Position numbers and translations under genes: made by a program | Assembly: GCF_009711165.2 (NCBI RefSeq) | Contig: NZ_WMID02000022.1 | Location: forward strand, 1-64,000 | Origin: Flavobacterium sp. MC2016-06 | GTDB taxonomy: Bacteria > Bacteroidota > Bacteroidia > Flavobacteriales > Flavobacteriaceae | DNA length: 64,000 nucleotides | Direction of reading: 5' to 3' | Shown: one piece after another, positions 35,490 through 43,042 of the stretch | How the letters are laid out: the number at the start of each line of letters is the position of its first letter | How positions within the stretch are numbered: the stretch's first letter is position 1 | Notes under the pieces: generated by a model | What the model was told of the DNA's origin: nothing | The model's input: only the letters and a program-made list of their open reading frames with translations | The model's database searches: none

Positions 35490-36678
35490 ACCGCTTAAAC
35501 ATCAAAAGCAATTCATATTATCAACTACAATGCACACCGCCCTTATTGGTGGTTACGGTGCGGGCAAGTCACACGCGGGCGTTTTAAAAACCATTATAAA
35601 GAAAATACAATATAAAGGTTTAAACGTTGCGTATTACCTGCCAACTTATGCCCTTATCAAAGACATTGCGCTGCCAAAATTCAGCGATTTGCTAACAGAG
35701 TTTGGGATTCGCTACACAATCAACAAGCACGACAACACAATCACAACCGATTACGGTAAAATATTGCTGCGTAATATGTCCGACCCCAACAAAATTGTGG
35801 GTTACGAGGTCGCATATAGTATGATTGATGAAGCTGATACGCTACCAAAGAACAAAATGAGCGATGTTTTTGTCAGAATCATTGGGCGAAATAGGTTAAA
35901 ACTACCTAACAACGAACAAAATTGCTGCGATACGGTGAGTACGCCCGAGGGTTTCGGCTGGTTATACGAGTATTTCGTTAAGCAATGGAGCGTAAACAAG
36001 CTAGTTATTAGAGCAAAAACGTACGATAACCCGTATTTGCCAAAGAATTATATCGAGGGTTTGCGAGAATCTTACAGCGAACCGCAATTTAATGCATACA
36101 TCAACGGTGAGTTTGTGAACTTAAACAGCTCTAGTGTGTACAATGCTTATAATCGTAAGGTAAACGCAAGCAATGAAACGATACAGCCTAGCGATGTATT
36201 GTATATAGGGCTGGATTTTAACGTTACCAATATGAATGCAGTTATACACGTCAAGCGAAACAACGATTTACACGCGGTCGCTGAGATTGTCAAAGGACAT
36301 AACACGCAGGACATTTGCGATATTTTAAAAACCAAGTACCCAGCACATCGAATTGTTATAAATCCCGATGCGAGCGGGAACGCTAGAACAACCAGCGGTG
36401 CAAGTGATTTTACAATCCTTAAAAGCAACGGGTTTGTTGTTGATGCACCAAAGAAAAACCCAAACATTAGCGAGCGTGTTAACGCGGTCAACTTGGCGTT
36501 TCAAAATGGCACGTACTATGTCAACTTTGACCTTTGCCCAGTGTTTGCTGAGGCACTAGAAAACCAAGTTTACAAAAACGGTGTACCCGATAAAACAGGC
36601 GGTTATGACCATATTACAGAAGCAGCAGGTTATGCAGCGTTTAAAAACCTATACGGTAAAAAGTCGCAAGTTCTTTAA
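35473..36678 (+). CDS. terL: terminase large subunit
   Basis: This is the ATP-driven packaging motor and headful or site-specific nuclease. From the ATG at 35473 (a TTG lies one codon before) the Walker A GGYGAGKS is at residues 26-33, Walker B with SMIDEADTLP near 115, and the coupling motif with VSTPEGFGWLYEYF follows. The C-terminal RNase H-like nuclease begins with YIGLDFNVTNMNAV near 248 and has further acidic residues in INPDASGNARTTSGASD and YDHITEAAGYAAF. The 401-residue length is on the short side for the family but complete. Confidence 0.93.
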   Translation: MELSIKPLKHQKQFILSTTMHTALIGGYGAGKSHAGVLKTIIKKIQYKGLNVAYYLPTYALIKDIALPKFSDLLTEFGIRYTINKHDNTITTDYGKILLRNMSDPNKIVGYEVAYSMIDEADTLPKNKMSDVFVRIIGRNRLKLPNNEQNCCDTVSTPEGFGWLYEYFVKQWSVNKLVIRAKTYDNPYLPKNYIEGLRESYSEPQFNAYINGEFVNLNSSSVYNAYNRKVNASNETIQPSDVLYIGLDFNVTNMNAVIHVKRNNDLHAVAEIVKGHNTQDICDILKTKYPAHRIVINPDASGNARTTSGASDFTILKSNGFVVDAPKKNPNISERVNAVNLAFQNGTYYVNFDLCPVFAEALENQVYKNGVPDKTGGYDHITEAAGYAAFKNLYGKKSQVL

Positions 36679-36722
36679 CGGTTTACATTTTGGAACAAGA
36701 GCCGATATTTAAAATAAAAACT

Positions 36723-36959
36723 ATGAGAAAAAATACAGGTTGTAATTGTAAAGAAACCAATGCAGGTTACCCAAGTGGGGCAATTGCAATGCTTACAAAT
36801 TTGTTCCCACTGCTTAAAAATCAGTACAGGGATTTAGACGAAAGCGAAATCGAAAGCGAGACAGTTTTTAAAGAACTGTTCCCAAATAATGAAGTTGATT
36901 TTGGAATACTCAAAGCAGTATATCAATACCAACAATTAAAAATAATACAAAGCAAATAA
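36723..36959 (+). CDS. small phage protein of unknown function
   Basis: This protein has 78 residues from the ATG at 36723; an earlier in-frame TTG at 36690 is less likely because only 11 poor-quality residues would be gained. The start MRKNTGCNCKETNAGYPSG contains two close cysteines, followed by a helical acidic region (DLDESEIESETVFKELFP). It abuts the next gene without spacer (stop 36957-36959, ATG 36960), so it belongs to the late operon. No function can be given. Confidence 0.7.
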   Translation: MRKNTGCNCKETNAGYPSGAIAMLTNLFPLLKNQYRDLDESEIESETVFKELFPNNEVDFGILKAVYQYQQLKIIQSK

Positions 36960-37349
36960 ATGAAACTATCACAAGTTACAGACAAAATTTATAAATCAAA
37001 AAATGATATTCCTTATTTGAAATTGCTTGCACTTGGTCAAGACATTAAAGGGAACGAAACAGATTTGCAGCTCGTAGCGCAAAAGGTTTACGAGTACTTT
37101 AAGATAAGCGATTTAGATAAGTTCAACAAAGCGTTATACACCCAGCCTAAAAAAATTAAGTTCACTTACAAAGTTAAAATTGATTTGAGCAAAGCAACTG
37201 ATTTTATCGATGCTGATATTTTCCAAAGCACCAACGACATTGAAGCGGTTTTAAGATTGTGTGTTAAACCTAAGAACAAGTTTCAAAAGGTTGATGTACA
37301 TAAAATGAATTATGCAGAAGTTGAAGACATAATGAAGTCTTTCTTATAA
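36960..37349 (+). CDS. tail assembly chaperone-like protein (short form)
   Basis: This protein of 129 residues has no membrane segment. The second half contains KVKIDLSKATDFIDADIFQS and DIEAVLRLCVKPKNKF, a pattern I associate with the (F)IDADTF...LAILYRP region of small tail-assembly proteins in Bacteroidota phages. In such phages it is followed by a second frame that extends it, as gpG/gpGT do in lambda. Exactly this arrangement is seen here, with an open -1 frame continuing after 37325. It lies upstream of the tail completion and tape measure genes, which agrees with a chaperone role. The assignment is by pattern and context. Confidence 0.55.
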   Translation: MKLSQVTDKIYKSKNDIPYLKLLALGQDIKGNETDLQLVAQKVYEYFKISDLDKFNKALYTQPKKIKFTYKVKIDLSKATDFIDADIFQSTNDIEAVLRLCVKPKNKFQKVDVHKMNYAEVEDIMKSFL

Positions 37350-37606
37350 TCTTACTAGACTATAAAGAGCGTTACCCATACATATACAACCCGCCTGTTA
37401 TCTATCAACCACCAACAGAAGAAACACAAGGCAGTTTAGAACGTAAGGCGTTTAGTGAGTACTACGGAGTATATACAGAAATAACCTACTCGTTGAGCAA
37501 AGGCGACCCCACCAAAGTTGAAGAGGTGGAAAACTGGGAAACCGACAAATATTTGCATTGGGGTGAGTACCTGACACGTAAGCGAATGGTTGAAAACATA
37601 AAATAA
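37346..37606 (+). CDS. second tail-chaperone frame without a normal start codon
   Basis: In the -1 frame relative to the preceding gene, 86 codons read cleanly to the stop at 37604-37606 (LLDYKERYPYIYNPPVIYQ ... FSEYYGVYTEITYSLSKGD ... HWGEYLTRK). The frame is open from 37325 but contains no ATG, GTG or TTG before its last residues. It may be expressed by a -1 ribosomal frameshift near tctttcttataatc, or from an ATA codon at 37346 that overlaps the upstream TAA (ATAA). A single G-to-A change in an older ATGA junction would give precisely this sequence. The GVYTEITYSLSKGDPTK segment resembles the C-terminal half of fused chaperones. Confidence 0.7.
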   Translation: MILLDYKERYPYIYNPPVIYQPPTEETQGSLERKAFSEYYGVYTEITYSLSKGDPTKVEEVENWETDKYLHWGEYLTRKRMVENIK

Positions 37607-37629
37607 AATACTAACAATTTAAAATAAGA

Positions 37630-38082
37630 ATGAATGAAATATTTGACATTAACGACTGGTTAATTAAAGAGTTCCAAAAGAACGTACTTGTAAATACAAT
37701 CTCAACCCTGCCAACAATTCAGATTGATACCAACATACAAAACATTTACCCGCTGGTTAATCTCGACCTGCAAGATACTGACATTACAGAAAATACAATT
37801 TCAAGTAACTACAGGATTACGATTGTACAGCAAAGAGATACCAAGCAGCAGGTTACAGATAATAAACTCTTAATCGATTCGAACTACATCGACAACGTAA
37901 GCGAAACCCACTCAATCGCACACAAGTTGTTGAATGCTCTATTAAGAAACTATAACGATTTGAATATATCAATCGTTGCACAATCCAACCTTAGACAATT
38001 AAAAAACTGGTCACGTAACAGCCTTGACGGTGTACAGTTCGATTTAGAGTTGTCAATCCCTAATGCTGGTACGATATGTTAA
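37630..38082 (+). CDS. tail terminator / tail completion-like protein
   Basis: This 150-residue soluble protein shows a beta-alpha pattern: a strand with YRITIVQQRD, the helix HSIAHKLLNALLRNYNDL, and a final strand pair ending VQFDLELSIPNAG. This order (strand, helix, long central loop, final strand before the C-terminus) is like the tail-terminator (gpU-like) and minor tail proteins of siphophages. The gene starts 23 bp after the chaperone frame and overlaps the next by 7 bp, within the tail module. The assignment is tentative. Confidence 0.5.
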   Translation: MNEIFDINDWLIKEFQKNVLVNTISTLPTIQIDTNIQNIYPLVNLDLQDTDITENTISSNYRITIVQQRDTKQQVTDNKLLIDSNYIDNVSETHSIAHKLLNALLRNYNDLNISIVAQSNLRQLKNWSRNSLDGVQFDLELSIPNAGTIC

Positions 38083-38531
38083 GTACTACAGAAGTAAGAG
38101 CCATTGCACAACAGGTAGTTGATGAATCAAAAGCCAGCGCGCACGTTGACCAAGGAACGTTAAAGCGTTCGATAAGTTACACGATAACCAAAGGGCGTTA
38201 TATTTTCCGTCAGATGTACTACGGTTTTTACGGTGAAGACAACAAAGGCGGGATAAACTCACAGCTGGAACAGAACGCAAAGCGGTTAATGCCTAAAGGT
38301 ATCGAATACCAAATCGTTGGGATTGACTTTGACGGCAAAACCCAAGAAACAACCGTTTTAAAATCGGGCCGCAAGCTTGTAAAAGAAGCACCAAAGACCA
38401 CAAAGCCAGCACCAACCAATAAGCAAACAACATCAAATTTAAAAAAGTTGCTTGACACGATTAAAAAGAACCGCGCAAAAAATGGCGATACAGAAGAAAA
38501 GAAGAACAAAGGAACAGATACAAACGGATAA
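38076..38531 (+). CDS. phage protein of unknown function (tail module)
   Basis: This 151-residue protein has two parts: a folded-looking N-terminus (residues 1-100, EVRAIAQQVVDESKASAH, YYGFYGEDNKGGINSQLEQN) and a very basic, low-complexity C-terminus rich in Lys, Thr and Pro (about 105-151). The first part could be a minor tail or head-completion protein of the HK97 gp10 type, judging from the YGFYGE turn and its place before a similar gene. It overlaps its successor by 50 bp, which is long for this operon but both frames look coding. Confidence 0.55.
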   Translation: MLSTTEVRAIAQQVVDESKASAHVDQGTLKRSISYTITKGRYIFRQMYYGFYGEDNKGGINSQLEQNAKRLMPKGIEYQIVGIDFDGKTQETTVLKSGRKLVKEAPKTTKPAPTNKQTTSNLKKLLDTIKKNRAKNGDTEEKKNKGTDTNG

Positions 38532-38859
38532 GATAATCAAAGAAGAACTTTTAAAACTCGGTGACATCATAGCCGATGAAGCGAGCCAAAACTCACGAGT
38601 TGCAAGAGATATTTATTATACAACCGACCGCGTAGAACCAAAGGGAACAATACGCAAAGCTGGTGGAACTCTTAGAGATTCTATAAATCGCAGGATTGAG
38701 GGAGACACAACGCTCGTACTGGTACAAGTAAACTACGGAGCATACCAGCAACCAAATGAATTATTGCAATCGGTTGAACGTCACACACCAGAAGCGACCA
38801 AAGCCATAATTCAAACAATAACACAAAAGATTATACAACCATTTACAACTAATGCCTAA
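38482..38859 (+). CDS. HK97 gp10-like minor tail or head completion protein
   Basis: This protein has 125 residues from the ATG at 38482; the frame also opens at a TTG (38452), which would enlarge the overlap with the previous gene. A basic start is followed by LLKLGDIIADEASQNSRVARD, KAGGTLRDSINRRI, and a strand with LVLVQVNYGAYQQPNE. The G-x-L-R-x-S-I pattern and the VNYGAYQ strand agree with gp10-like proteins that join head and tail. It overlaps the next gene by 8 bp. Moderately supported by motif, better by position. Confidence 0.6.
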   Translation: MAIQKKRRTKEQIQTDKIIKEELLKLGDIIADEASQNSRVARDIYYTTDRVEPKGTIRKAGGTLRDSINRRIEGDTTLVLVQVNYGAYQQPNELLQSVERHTPEATKAIIQTITQKIIQPFTTNA

Positions 38860-40057
38860 TTTATCAAATGAATTTAAAACTATAATTGATACCGCTGACA
38901 AAATCCAGTTTTGCAACAGCCCTATACATTTAAGACAAACAGCCGTAACGGTTGGCAACCTTATTAAATCGGTAACGCATTACTTATGGGTTTGGAATGG
39001 TGACCAAAACAAAGTGCTTGGCGATGCTAATTACACAATTCAAAAAATACTTGTCAGCCAATACGATAACTACATCAACGTAAATATTGCGGACTTAATA
39101 AAAGCGTGGCTTGTCAGTCCTGAAAATGCACGCAATACAAATCAACCTCAATTTGCTTGGAATCCTTACGCGCTACCTGCACAAACAGGGCAAGGCGTAT
39201 TTTATCAAATCATAAGCGAGGTACTAGAGCAAGAGCCAGCAACGGAAGCAATCATACAAAATACAGTTGTATCACCTACGTACTTTGCAACCTTGGGTTA
39301 TCGTTGGAACTACGAGCAGAACGCGGGCGTAACCAATGGTTTAACACCTTATAAATCTGACCCGTTCGGGCGTTCGGTTTATCGATACTACAATCAATCG
39401 ATAGATAATTATTTCACGAACTCTTTCAACTTGGGGCAAAGCGTGGCAACCTGCACAAGCGGTAATATGATTGCACAAACAAAAGTAACACCACAAGCAC
39501 CGCAAAAGTTTTGCGCGCGCGATAGTTATTTGATTGTGTTTTTAAACAAGCTTGGTTTGTGGGATTACTTCACACCGTTTGGGAAAACAATAATTTCAAG
39601 CAAAGCCACTGTAAGCAATTCAAATCGAATGTTTCGCGACCCGTCACAGATTGACAACTCGCAAGTGCATTCGAGCCTTAGAGACTCTATAAATGTATTG
39701 CAAAGCTATTCGATTAACTCAGGATTGATTGACGAAACAGCAACCCAGTTAATAACAGAATTGGTTTACAGCCCAAAGGTTTATTTAATCAGATACCAAG
39801 GCGACAAGGTGACCACAGCAACGACAGGTATAACGGTCGATAATACTTACATAACGGTTGACAATACCAATATAACGGTTGACAACTCAACGGTTTCGGC
39901 TCAAAGCATTGGTTACTTTTCAACGTTCCAGCAAATACCCGTAATCATAACCAACCCTGAAGAACTGATAAACAAAACAAGATTAAACGATAAAATAAAA
40001 ATTGAGTACGTAATCAGATTTGATGAAACCAATAACAAAATACTAGATATTAAATAA
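38852..40057 (+). CDS. large phage structural protein (tail-associated)
   Basis: This 401-residue protein has no signal or membrane segment. It is rich in Asn, Gln, Thr and aromatic residues, with WVWNGDQNKVLGDANYTIQK early and KFCARDSYLIVFLNKLGLW in the middle. Near residues 325-350 is a small tandem repeat: ITVDNT appears three times in slightly changed form. It is coupled to the next gene by a one-base overlap (TAATG) and lies upstream of the tape measure gene, so a tail-tip or baseplate role is plausible. Family not recognised. Confidence 0.6.
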   Translation: MPNLSNEFKTIIDTADKIQFCNSPIHLRQTAVTVGNLIKSVTHYLWVWNGDQNKVLGDANYTIQKILVSQYDNYINVNIADLIKAWLVSPENARNTNQPQFAWNPYALPAQTGQGVFYQIISEVLEQEPATEAIIQNTVVSPTYFATLGYRWNYEQNAGVTNGLTPYKSDPFGRSVYRYYNQSIDNYFTNSFNLGQSVATCTSGNMIAQTKVTPQAPQKFCARDSYLIVFLNKLGLWDYFTPFGKTIISSKATVSNSNRMFRDPSQIDNSQVHSSLRDSINVLQSYSINSGLIDETATQLITELVYSPKVYLIRYQGDKVTTATTGITVDNTYITVDNTNITVDNSTVSAQSIGYFSTFQQIPVIITNPEELINKTRLNDKIKIEYVIRFDETNNKILDIK

Positions 40058-42498
40058 TGCAGTTAGTAACCGAAATATACGTAGCACCTTTAAGCGGGTC
40101 AACGGATTACGTTAAATTAGATTTGATTGATAATGAAGCAATCAATTTAAAATACACACTAAAAGACGTTACCGATTTGAGCAAAGTTTTTGCGCCTTAC
40201 TCGTTATCGTTCAGTATTCAGGCAACGCCAAAAAATAGAGCAGCACTTCAATTTTTTGGCGATACTGACGTAATTAAAACTAACCTTACGGGTTCATTTC
40301 CTTGTAAGATTTACACCGACGGAAATTTAAACCTAGTCGGTAACTTCAACGTTGAGGGTGTTAGGTATGATTATAACGGTATAGGTTCAATACAAGGTGC
40401 ATTTGAAACAGATTTAAAAAGCTTAAAAGATAGACTAGGAACTGATTTAATAACGGAACTAGGGAGCGTATTAACTGGCTCGACCGCGTTTCAATACACA
40501 CCAACAGCGGCAAAAAATAGCATTGAATCAAAGCAATTTTTATTAAGTGAAAACGGAATCGATATAAATTACATAACACCGCTTGCATCAACTAACAGGG
40601 TTTGGAGCTACGACCCGAATGGTGATGTTACAGATAATATTTCTTATACGTCAAGCGTATCGGGTGTAACAAGTGAGCGCGCAATCTTAACAACTGAGTT
40701 GAGACCAGCAATAAACTATCGTTCACTTGTTGAAATGATGTTTTTGAAATATGATTTAAAGGTTAATATGCCTTTGCGTAACGACAAGCTTTTTAATGAA
40801 ATGTTTGTTTGGGTGAACGGTGCGGCCAGTGACGAAAAACTGAACAATACCAACGTGTTAAAATTTGGTTCGACGTTCAACAATCAGTACATAAATAGCT
40901 GGGCGTTTGCATTAGCACCAACTTACCCAAATAACCCAACCGAAGTTGTACCGCCAGAAATTGAGGGAGCAACCCCGTACAAATACAAAGCATCGTACTA
41001 TACAAATAACGGTTACGATGTTGTTAAAATCAACATTGGAGACAAGCCGAGCAGTACGTTACCCGATACGTTTCAATTATTACGTACGTACAAATCAATT
41101 AGGTTGAATATTCAACTTACAGATATGCAAGTACAAAGCACAAACGGTAAAGCAAGTATTTCTTTACGTAAGCCAAACGGAACAAAAGCCCCAGCAGATT
41201 GTGAGGAACTATTAACGGTTAGTGTTGACATTGCAGCAGGGAATAACACATTGTTTGTTGATATTCCTGACACCCTTTTTGATGGTTATACAGTCGATTA
41301 TACTAACTATCCAACATTCGAAGCTTATATTTTATTTAAGTCAGATTTGGCAAGCTGGACGACAACCAACATTTTCACGCAATACATTTATTACGCTGAC
41401 CCTGACGAAAGTTTTAATACTTGGGAAATCATAGCGCAAAGGGCGGTGAGTGATGGAGCGGAGCAAATAAAATCGAGCGGTAATTTAGATTTGATTCAGT
41501 CACTACCAAAAGTTAAGGTCTTTGATTTTTTTCAATCGTTTTTGAAAACGTTCAACCTGTCAATTTTCAACCCGATTGTTAACGTAAATGAGTTGCAAAT
41601 TTTGAGCGTTGAAGATATTGACGAAATCGGTAAACCTTACGCAAAAAAAGAGGTTGATTACACACCGTTTGTTGACGTAACAAGCTATTCAAAATCAGTG
41701 CAAGACAAATATAACAAGTACAACTTTAAACACGCAACAAGCAAATACAAATCTAACGTTGACTTTTTAGCTGGGAATCCTAACGGCTTGGAATACGGAC
41801 AGATTACACAAGATAATAAAAACGCTAAAATAAACGAATATAGTGTAGTTACAACCTATACTATAATACCACCTAGAAATATAATAAACACAAACCTAAT
41901 TACGTACTACGGTTTTAGTAATGAATCAACGGACGAACCAAACAGATACAAGCCGATAAACAACGAGCTGGTTTTGTTTGTCAACAACGAATTAAGTTAT
42001 TTAACTAACGGGGTTCAATTAGGGTTTTTGATGGGTAATAGTTCAGTCGTTCCATTAAGCCGATATATGTCGTTGCTTCCTTGGTTTTCGAATAGTATGC
42101 AATCACTAGGTTTTAGCGTTTTGGTCGATGATGTTTCAGGTGTAAATACAACAAAAGATAATTCTTTATACAAGCGTTTTTATGAATCGCAAACAGCAAG
42201 ATTATTAAACGTAAATGTACTATCACATAAGTTTGATTTGACATTACCGTCAAGTGAGGTTTATGTAAACCCAACTAGAGCAAACGAACCACCAACAGGG
42301 TTTAGATTACAGAACGATATTATTATCGGTGAAACAAGATTTTCAATACTAGATGCAAACGTCGATATAACAACGGGTAAAACTAAGTTAACACTATTGA
42401 ACTATGTTATTAACGACGACAATCAAAAGGAAATTATACCAACTCCTAATATTTATAACCCTGACGGTTACAATGCAGGACAATACAAAACAATATAA
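40057..42498 (+). CDS. large phage tail/baseplate structural protein
   Basis: This 813-residue protein has no membrane segment. The N-terminus combines beta-rich stretches (YVKLDLIDNEAINLKYTLKD, VFAPYSLSFSIQATPKNRAA) that resemble a tail-hub or baseplate protein, with later LPKVKVFDFFQSFLKTFNLS and the closing part ITTGKTKLTLLNYVI. The start with attention to an axial position (DLSKVFAPYSL) recurs in large structural proteins of Flavobacterium phages, as I recall, without a named function. It stands just before the small gene and tape measure and is probably part of the tail tip. Confidence 0.55.
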   Translation: MQLVTEIYVAPLSGSTDYVKLDLIDNEAINLKYTLKDVTDLSKVFAPYSLSFSIQATPKNRAALQFFGDTDVIKTNLTGSFPCKIYTDGNLNLVGNFNVEGVRYDYNGIGSIQGAFETDLKSLKDRLGTDLITELGSVLTGSTAFQYTPTAAKNSIESKQFLLSENGIDINYITPLASTNRVWSYDPNGDVTDNISYTSSVSGVTSERAILTTELRPAINYRSLVEMMFLKYDLKVNMPLRNDKLFNEMFVWVNGAASDEKLNNTNVLKFGSTFNNQYINSWAFALAPTYPNNPTEVVPPEIEGATPYKYKASYYTNNGYDVVKINIGDKPSSTLPDTFQLLRTYKSIRLNIQLTDMQVQSTNGKASISLRKPNGTKAPADCEELLTVSVDIAAGNNTLFVDIPDTLFDGYTVDYTNYPTFEAYILFKSDLASWTTTNIFTQYIYYADPDESFNTWEIIAQRAVSDGAEQIKSSGNLDLIQSLPKVKVFDFFQSFLKTFNLSIFNPIVNVNELQILSVEDIDEIGKPYAKKEVDYTPFVDVTSYSKSVQDKYNKYNFKHATSKYKSNVDFLAGNPNGLEYGQITQDNKNAKINEYSVVTTYTIIPPRNIINTNLITYYGFSNESTDEPNRYKPINNELVLFVNNELSYLTNGVQLGFLMGNSSVVPLSRYMSLLPWFSNSMQSLGFSVLVDDVSGVNTTKDNSLYKRFYESQTARLLNVNVLSHKFDLTLPSSEVYVNPTRANEPPTGFRLQNDIIIGETRFSILDANVDITTGKTKLTLLNYVINDDNQKEIIPTPNIYNPDGYNAGQYKTI

Positions 42499-42526
42499 CG
42501 AAAAAAGAAAAAATATGAATTAAACA

Positions 42527-43042
42527 ATGGCTTTAACCATCGCACAATTAAAAGATTTAGTTGCTTTAAACCTAGCTGATAACAGCGACATTATACCATC
42601 AGAACATCGAGCAGTTGAAAATGCTTTGATTGATTACCTTGAAACACTTCAACCAATATCAAATAGCAACCTACCTGTTAACAGGGGGTATATAACTGCA
42701 AACAATCTTGCAACTGGTGGGTTTGAAGTAGGTATTAACGTAGGTACTACACTAACAGACAGGTTGCGTGTATTTGGTAATATCTCAGCAATTGCGGTTG
42801 CATCGAGTTCTAATAAATCACTCTTTACGGTAACACTTCAAAACTCGCACCCAAATAATAATTATATCGTTAAATCTTGGTTGGAACTTACACCAGCAAG
42901 CCCCGTTATTTTGCAAAATTCGGCTGACGTTGTAGAGCCAGTCTTTAAAATTGTTTCAGGTAATCAATTTCAAATCATTTTAAATGAAGCAAACAACCAA
43001 ACGCAAGCATTACGATTACACTTTGAAACGATTGGTTACTAA
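42527..43042 (+). CDS. phage protein of unknown function, tail module
   Basis: This 171-residue protein has an N-terminal helical part (LTIAQLKDLVALNLADNSDI, residues 2-21) that resembles short attachment or oligomer domains of fibre proteins. A beta-rich part follows (LFTVTLQNSHPNNNYIVKS and FQIILNEANNQTQALRLHF). The design suggests a small fibre or decoration protein. It ends with a one-base overlap onto the tape measure gene. No family recognised. Confidence 0.6.
   Translation: MALTIAQLKDLVALNLADNSDIIPSEHRAVENALIDYLETLQPISNSNLPVNRGYITANNLATGGFEVGINVGTTLTDRLRVFGNISAIAVASSSNKSLFTVTLQNSHPNNNYIVKSWLELTPASPVILQNSADVVEPVFKIVSGNQFQIILNEANNQTQALRLHFETIGY

Noticed and set aside
37338..37349. Canonical slippery heptamer for frameshifting at tctttcttataa
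   Set aside because: Only the Phe codon can re-pair in the -1 frame; the Leu codon would mismatch at its first base, so no standard heptamer is claimed.
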